Below are positions 10,942 to 15,061 of a stretch of 15,061 nucleotides of DNA, in pieces. Origin of the DNA: an uncultured Bacteroidota bacterium. GTDB lineage: Bacteria; Bacteroidota; Bacteroidia; UBA7662. The stretch's first letter is position 1. Every line of letters begins with the position of its first letter. Location of the stretch: the NCBI GenBank assembly GCA_903856555.1, contig CAIOCC010000045.1:1-15061 (forward strand), read 5' to 3'. The notes beneath the pieces are model-generated. The model saw only the letters and a program-made list of their open reading frames with translations, was not told the DNA's origin and did no database searches. The position numbers and the translations under genes are program-made.

Positions 10942-13900
10942 TTGGAAAATCCAGGCGCCGCCCACCCCCCTGCCCCCTTGGGCCAGCCCCCTCAGGCCGT
11001 CCCCTCTTCGGGGCCTGCGCCGCGCCGTCGCCGGCCCGGCTTGGGCCTTGGGATTGGTGGGATCGCTTTGGTTTTGGGATTGGGATGGGGACTGTGGGCC
11101 ACGGCGCCCCGTCTCCTGTCCGCGTTTTTGACTTCGACTCTGGGCAGTCGGGTGGTGGTGGAAGGTATCTCGGCGGGGTGGAAATCCCTGCGATTGGAAG
11201 GCCTGGTTCTGTTGGGGAAGGAGTCGGATACCCTGGCCCACGTTCATCGTGTTTCGCTGCAATGGCGACACCTGGACCTGGCCGGCGGCACCCATCATCT
11301 CAGCCATCTGGAAATCGACACCGTGGTTTTGAACATCATCGGTCGGCCTGGATCGGCCTCCGCCACGGCGACCAATTGGGATGCCTTTTGGGCCGGTCTG
11401 CCACGGTCATCCGGGGGCGGCAAGGGGTCCCTCAAGCTTAACCTGAGCAAACTAAACCTTCGTCAACTCCAGGCCAACGTTCAATCGCTGGGCAACCTGG
11501 GGGATCGCTCCTTGGACGGGGTTTACCAGGTCCGAGATTTTGAAATCAAGCGATTGCGAATCAACCAAGGCCGTTGGACCCTGAACCTCCAAACGCTGCT
11601 AGGATGGCCGCTGCAGACCGGGATGGCGGATCTCAAGGTTCGGCTTCAAGGCGGGACCGGAATAGTGAAAGGCCGCGGTCTTTTGCTGAATCATCCGGAC
11701 CTCCAATTGGATTTGGGTCAGGTGACCTGGCAGCGCTTTGCGAACCAACAGAATCCCGAAATCCAGGTAACCGACCTGCGCCTAAGCACCTCGAATCAAA
11801 TTCTCAAGGCCTGGCTGGAAAGCCCTGCCCCGGCATTGGGGTGGACCCTGGCCCTTCCCAAAGCCAGCTGGAACGGCGACCGTCTCCAGGTTTGGGGAGC
11901 GAATTTGCGATTGGACCAAGAACTCACCGCGGCCTTCCAAGGCTGGTATCAACCCAACGCGAACACGAGCCAACCGAACACGGAAAACCAAGACCCTCCC
12001 CAGGGTCTGTTTGATTGGTCCGTAACCGCCGCGACTGGTTGGGAATCTTCCGCGAGCCGCTTGATGACCACCCTCTCCTTGCTCCTCAAAAACCAAAACC
12101 TTGCCAGCGACCCAGGCGTCTTGAACATGTACGCGGATCTTCGCCAAGGTTGGAATGGCAAGGGTCAAGTATCACTCCAATCAAATGGCCTCAACCTTCG
12201 TTCCAATTGGCGTATCCAATCCGATTCGTTGCAACTGGATGCCCGTGCCGATGCCAAGCTTCGGCAATGGTCGGGGCACTTGTTTTGCAGCCATTACCAA
12301 GTTCCGGAACCTTTGAATACACCTTTGGAGCTGTCCAACCTCCACCTCCGTTGGCGATGGGACTCCAAGGAATCGGCCAGTGCCACCCTGCGTTTGGATA
12401 CCCTGCAATGGGATGGGCAACCGTACCGACTCTTGGAGGGCGATGTCTCCTGGAACAAGGGCTACTTGGCGGGCCAAATCAACTTGTCGGACCCTTCCAA
12501 TCCCTTAGCGGCTGACTTTTCGGCCCAAAGAGGTTCCAAGGGATGGGCGGCCTGCAGCGCCCAAGGGCAAATGGACCTGGCCTTCCCGGCCCTGCCCGGA
12601 TGGCGCGATGGATTGCGAGCCCGGGGGACCTTTGACTTGTCCTACCATCCTCAAGACCCCCAGCAGAAAAATTCCAACAACCCAGGCGATGAGCCTTGGC
12701 TGGAATGGACCCTGAAGGACGGTGGGCTCTCCTGCCCTTCCCATGCCTTGGTCTTGGATCAGGCCAAGGTGGTTTTTTCGGGGCAAGGATCCCGGACCCA
12801 AAGCACCCTTCAAATCAACAACGATAGCCTGCAAACCATGGGGCTGGAGCGTTGGACCCAGGTTGATTCTGTACTTAATCAAATAGGCCGTTTTCTATTG
12901 GCTGACACATTGTTACGAGGTCAAGATATTCCTTTTTGGGCCTACGGCCGGATCGGAAATCTCGGGGACTACCTCCCCTTCCTCAAGGTAAGCGACCCCT
13001 TGCAAGCCGAGCAGATTCAAGGCTACCTCAACTGGTCCAGCCCTCTCAACAAAGGCCTGCGCTTGTCCATCGGTCGATTGGGTTGGGAACAATGGGCCGC
13101 CCAAAAAATTTCCCTTCAATCCGAATACCTTGGGAATCATCTCCTGGTGCAGGGCACCTTGGACAGCCTGGAACTGGACCACGGGGCCCTGCTTGACCGC
13201 ATTGAATACCGTCAAATTCGCAACGGTTCCACCTCGACCCTTGCCCTGAACGGGCGCAATGCCAAGACCGGTGACTTTGCCCATTTCAAAGGAACCTTGA
13301 TGGAAAAGGACAGCCTATGGTCCTTGGCGGTGGACAGCCTTCGGTTCCGATCCCGTCAACAGAATTGGAAGGCCTTGCCCGGAGGATTCATCCAAAAGTC
13401 CGGCGGAGTTTGGGCCTTGAAAACCATCCATCTCCAAAGCGGTCCCTCTCAATTACGGCTGGATGGTCTTTTGTCCAAGGACCGCGGGGACCAAATTCAG
13501 CTGGATTTGATCAATGTGGATGCGGACCAGGTCCTGGCCCTGACGGGGCAGGGCACGGGATGGCTCGACGGCACCATCAACGGCCAGGTCACCGGTGATG
13601 GACTCTTGGCAAGCCCCAACCTCAGCGGAGATCTCGTCGTCAGTAACCTCCGATTGGACAGCCTCCCCTTGGGCATTTTGCGCCTTCAATCCGAATTTCA
13701 GCCCGAAATCAACCGCCTCCTCATCAATGCCCGACTCCAAGATCGCGATGTAGACCTAGCCTCGGTGGCAGGTTGGGTCCAAACCGATCAAGACGACCTA
13801 CCATGCGAGCTGGATTTACGCCTGCAACGCGCACCGCTCCAATTGTTGGAACTGGTCCTGCTCCCCCACCTGGACAGTCTACGCGGAACCGCACGGGCCG

Positions 13901-15061
13901 TCGTTCAAGTAAAAGGGGGTCTGACCCACCCCGAAATGTCCGGCTACTTGGTCATGGACAGCGGAAGGCTTTACCTGCCCTCGCTCAAAAGCACCTATTG
14001 GATCCAAGACACCGTTTTGGTGACTCCCGACGGCTATGTTTTTGGGGGCAACCCCGTCCGAGACGCTGACCTCGGCACGGCTTGGGTCACTGGAACGGTG
14101 AATCACCGCCGATTTAGGGATTGGACCTACCGCTTTGCGTTGGATAGCGTTCGCAATCTCCGGGTTCTCAACGAGCCCCGCCTGGTTAGCGGGGATTATT
14201 ATTACGGGCTGGGCCGTGTAAGTGGGAATGCTGTGATTTCGGGAGATGAATACCTCACCAGGATCCAGGTCCGAGCTCAGGCCCAAAAAGGCAGCCGTCT
14301 CATCATCCCCTTGGACGACCTGGACGAAGAAAGCCGTTACGATTTTATACGCTTTGCCGAGCTTGACCCGGATACGGCCCCGTCTGCTTCCGGTGCGAAT
14401 ACGGATGTTATGGCCCTGCGGGGTTTGGACCTCCAGCTATCGTTGGTTCTCACTCCGGAATCCGAAGTAACCCTGTTATTGGACCGACGCTACGGGGATC
14501 AAATCAAAGGGTACGGGAATGGGGCCCTGGACCTAACCCTTAGCCAAGAAGGCAACTTGAACCTGTCGGGAAACTATGTATTCACCAAAGGGGATTACTC
14601 CTTTAATCTGGGGAATATTGCCAGCAAGAATTTCAAAATCAACAACGGCGGCCGCATCGACTGGAACGGCGACCCCTACGAAGGGGTCATGAACATACAG
14701 GCGGTTTACAACCAACGGGCCTCGGTCCAAAACCTTTTGGGGAGCTCCAGGGCCCAAAACGACCGCCGGAACATGCTGCCCGTCCAAACCCAACTGAACC
14801 TCACCGGGCCCGTGCTCAACCCGGAGGTTAAGTTCCAACTTCAACTACCCACGATCAACATGGCGGACCCCAACGATGTCCTGGCTCAACAATTAACCCG
14901 GATCAACAACAACGAACAGGAATTGAACAACCAAGTTTTGGGACTGATGGTATCCGGACAGTTTATTCCCACCGAAAACATCAACGCGGCTAATTTGGGC
15001 CTTAGCACCGGCGCCACGGCCTTTAATTCGGTCACGGAATTGCTGACTAACCGACTCAGCA
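10942..15061 (+). CDS. tamB: Translocation/assembly module TamB homologue (AsmA-like envelope protein), C-terminus cut off
   Basis: The frame is open to the window end, giving over 1,370 residues. TamB proteins anchor in the inner membrane and span the periplasm as a long beta-rich groove; they are linked to outer-membrane protein assembly and lipid transport. Seen here: a proline-rich, basic N-terminus (PAPRRRRPG), one membrane helix (about 34-53, LGLGIGGIALVLGLGWGLWA), then more than 1,000 residues of beta-type sequence with recurring DSL motifs. The C-terminal part matches the TamB (DUF490) domain: GYGNGALDLTLSQEGNLNLS from about residue 1191 and NNGGRIDWNGDPYEG around 1234-1248, then LPVQTQLNLTGPVLNPEVKF. 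No in-frame ATG precedes the membrane helix, so a TTG start is assumed. I took 10942, with 10927 or 10978 as alternatives. Divergence from tsaD supports the call. Confidence 0.85.
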   Translation, partial: MENPGAAHPPAPLGQPPQAVPSSGPAPRRRRPGLGLGIGGIALVLGLGWGLWATAPRLLSAFLTSTLGSRVVVEGISAGWKSLRLEGLVLLGKESDTLAHVHRVSLQWRHLDLAGGTHHLSHLEIDTVVLNIIGRPGSASATATNWDAFWAGLPRSSGGGKGSLKLNLSKLNLRQLQANVQSLGNLGDRSLDGVYQVRDFEIKRLRINQGRWTLNLQTLLGWPLQTGMADLKVRLQGGTGIVKGRGLLLNHPDLQLDLGQVTWQRFANQQNPEIQVTDLRLSTSNQILKAWLESPAPALGWTLALPKASWNGDRLQVWGANLRLDQELTAAFQGWYQPNANTSQPNTENQDPPQGLFDWSVTAATGWESSASRLMTTLSLLLKNQNLASDPGVLNMYADLRQGWNGKGQVSLQSNGLNLRSNWRIQSDSLQLDARADAKLRQWSGHLFCSHYQVPEPLNTPLELSNLHLRWRWDSKESASATLRLDTLQWDGQPYRLLEGDVSWNKGYLAGQINLSDPSNPLAADFSAQRGSKGWAACSAQGQMDLAFPALPGWRDGLRARGTFDLSYHPQDPQQKNSNNPGDEPWLEWTLKDGGLSCPSHALVLDQAKVVFSGQGSRTQSTLQINNDSLQTMGLERWTQVDSVLNQIGRFLLADTLLRGQDIPFWAYGRIGNLGDYLPFLKVSDPLQAEQIQGYLNWSSPLNKGLRLSIGRLGWEQWAAQKISLQSEYLGNHLLVQGTLDSLELDHGALLDRIEYRQIRNGSTSTLALNGRNAKTGDFAHFKGTLMEKDSLWSLAVDSLRFRSRQQNWKALPGGFIQKSGGVWALKTIHLQSGPSQLRLDGLLSKDRGDQIQLDLINVDADQVLALTGQGTGWLDGTINGQVTGDGLLASPNLSGDLVVSNLRLDSLPLGILRLQSEFQPEINRLLINARLQDRDVDLASVAGWVQTDQDDLPCELDLRLQRAPLQLLELVLLPHLDSLRGTARAVVQVKGGLTHPEMSGYLVMDSGRLYLPSLKSTYWIQDTVLVTPDGYVFGGNPVRDADLGTAWVTGTVNHRRFRDWTYRFALDSVRNLRVLNEPRLVSGDYYYGLGRVSGNAVISGDEYLTRIQVRAQAQKGSRLIIPLDDLDEESRYDFIRFAELDPDTAPSASGANTDVMALRGLDLQLSLVLTPESEVTLLLDRRYGDQIKGYGNGALDLTLSQEGNLNLSGNYVFTKGDYSFNLGNIASKNFKINNGGRIDWNGDPYEGVMNIQAVYNQRASVQNLLGSSRAQNDRRNMLPVQTQLNLTGPVLNPEVKFQLQLPTINMADPNDVLAQQLTRINNNEQELNNQVLGLMVSGQFIPTENINAANLGLSTGATAFNSVTELLTNRLS

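Noticed and set aside
10794..11441. 215-codon open frame on the plus strand over the tsaD/tamB junction
   Set aside because: It is in a different frame from tamB and antisense to the tsaD start; its translation is Pro/Arg/Gly-rich without motifs.
1..15061. Mobile element, phage, defence system or CRISPR array
   Set aside because: No transposase, integrase, phage protein, restriction or nuclease gene, or regularly spaced repeat was seen; the gene content is metabolic and housekeeping.

Overview
The window looks like chromosomal DNA from a fairly GC-rich member of the Bacteroidota. Three things point that way. A tsaD gene sits divergent from a Bacteroidetes-type tamB. An ECF sigma factor is followed by a small GYFEKLP-type membrane protein and an LTxxQ-type periplasmic protein, a typical Bacteroidetes set. 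Several non-coding gaps also carry exact matches to the Bacteroidetes promoter -7 box TAnnTTTG, and starts are A-rich or lack a Shine-Dalgarno sequence. Gene density is very high: no stretch over 300 bases lacks a gene, and the largest gap is 130 bases. I saw no rRNA, tRNA, CRISPR array, insertion sequence or phage gene.

Layout. (1) 1-531, minus: 5' part of a UMF1/Atg22-type MFS transporter. (2) 662-3793, plus: a tight four-gene operon of a PTPS-like pterin enzyme, folE, a short-chain dehydrogenase and a class I CPD photolyase. (3) 3790-6822, minus: saccharopine-dehydrogenase-like protein, flavin-reductase-like protein and a fumarylacetoacetase-type hydrolase, overlapping or abutting. (4) 6891-8099, minus: class III PLP aminotransferase. 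(5) 8134-9803, minus: sensor-like periplasmic protein, putative anti-sigma protein and ECF sigma factor. (6) 9809-10888, minus: tsaD. (7) 10942 to the window end, plus: tamB, incomplete.

How the genes may work together. FolE makes dihydroneopterin triphosphate. The PTPS homologue has the Cys-to-HGH spacing of animal 6-pyruvoyl-tetrahydropterin synthase rather than of E. coli QueD. The SDR could act on the resulting pterin but lacks the canonical catalytic Tyr and Ser. The co-transcribed photolyase keeps its FAD and CPD residues but not the E. coli folate-antenna residues, so a pterin or antenna link is a reasonable hypothesis. The neighbouring minus-strand set contains a hydrolase with the full fumarylacetoacetase active site, which suggests aromatic amino acid breakdown. 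A tetrahydropterin could also serve a phenylalanine hydroxylase encoded elsewhere. These links are inference.

No wholly new system is evident. The observations most worth a second look are a canonical -1 slippery heptamer at the overlap of the hydrolase and flavin-reductase genes, the pterin-photolyase operon with its atypical SDR, a 20-base duplication of the first gene's start, a hairpin covering both candidate starts of the aminotransferase, and a divergent tsaD/tamB pair in which neither gene has a usable ATG.
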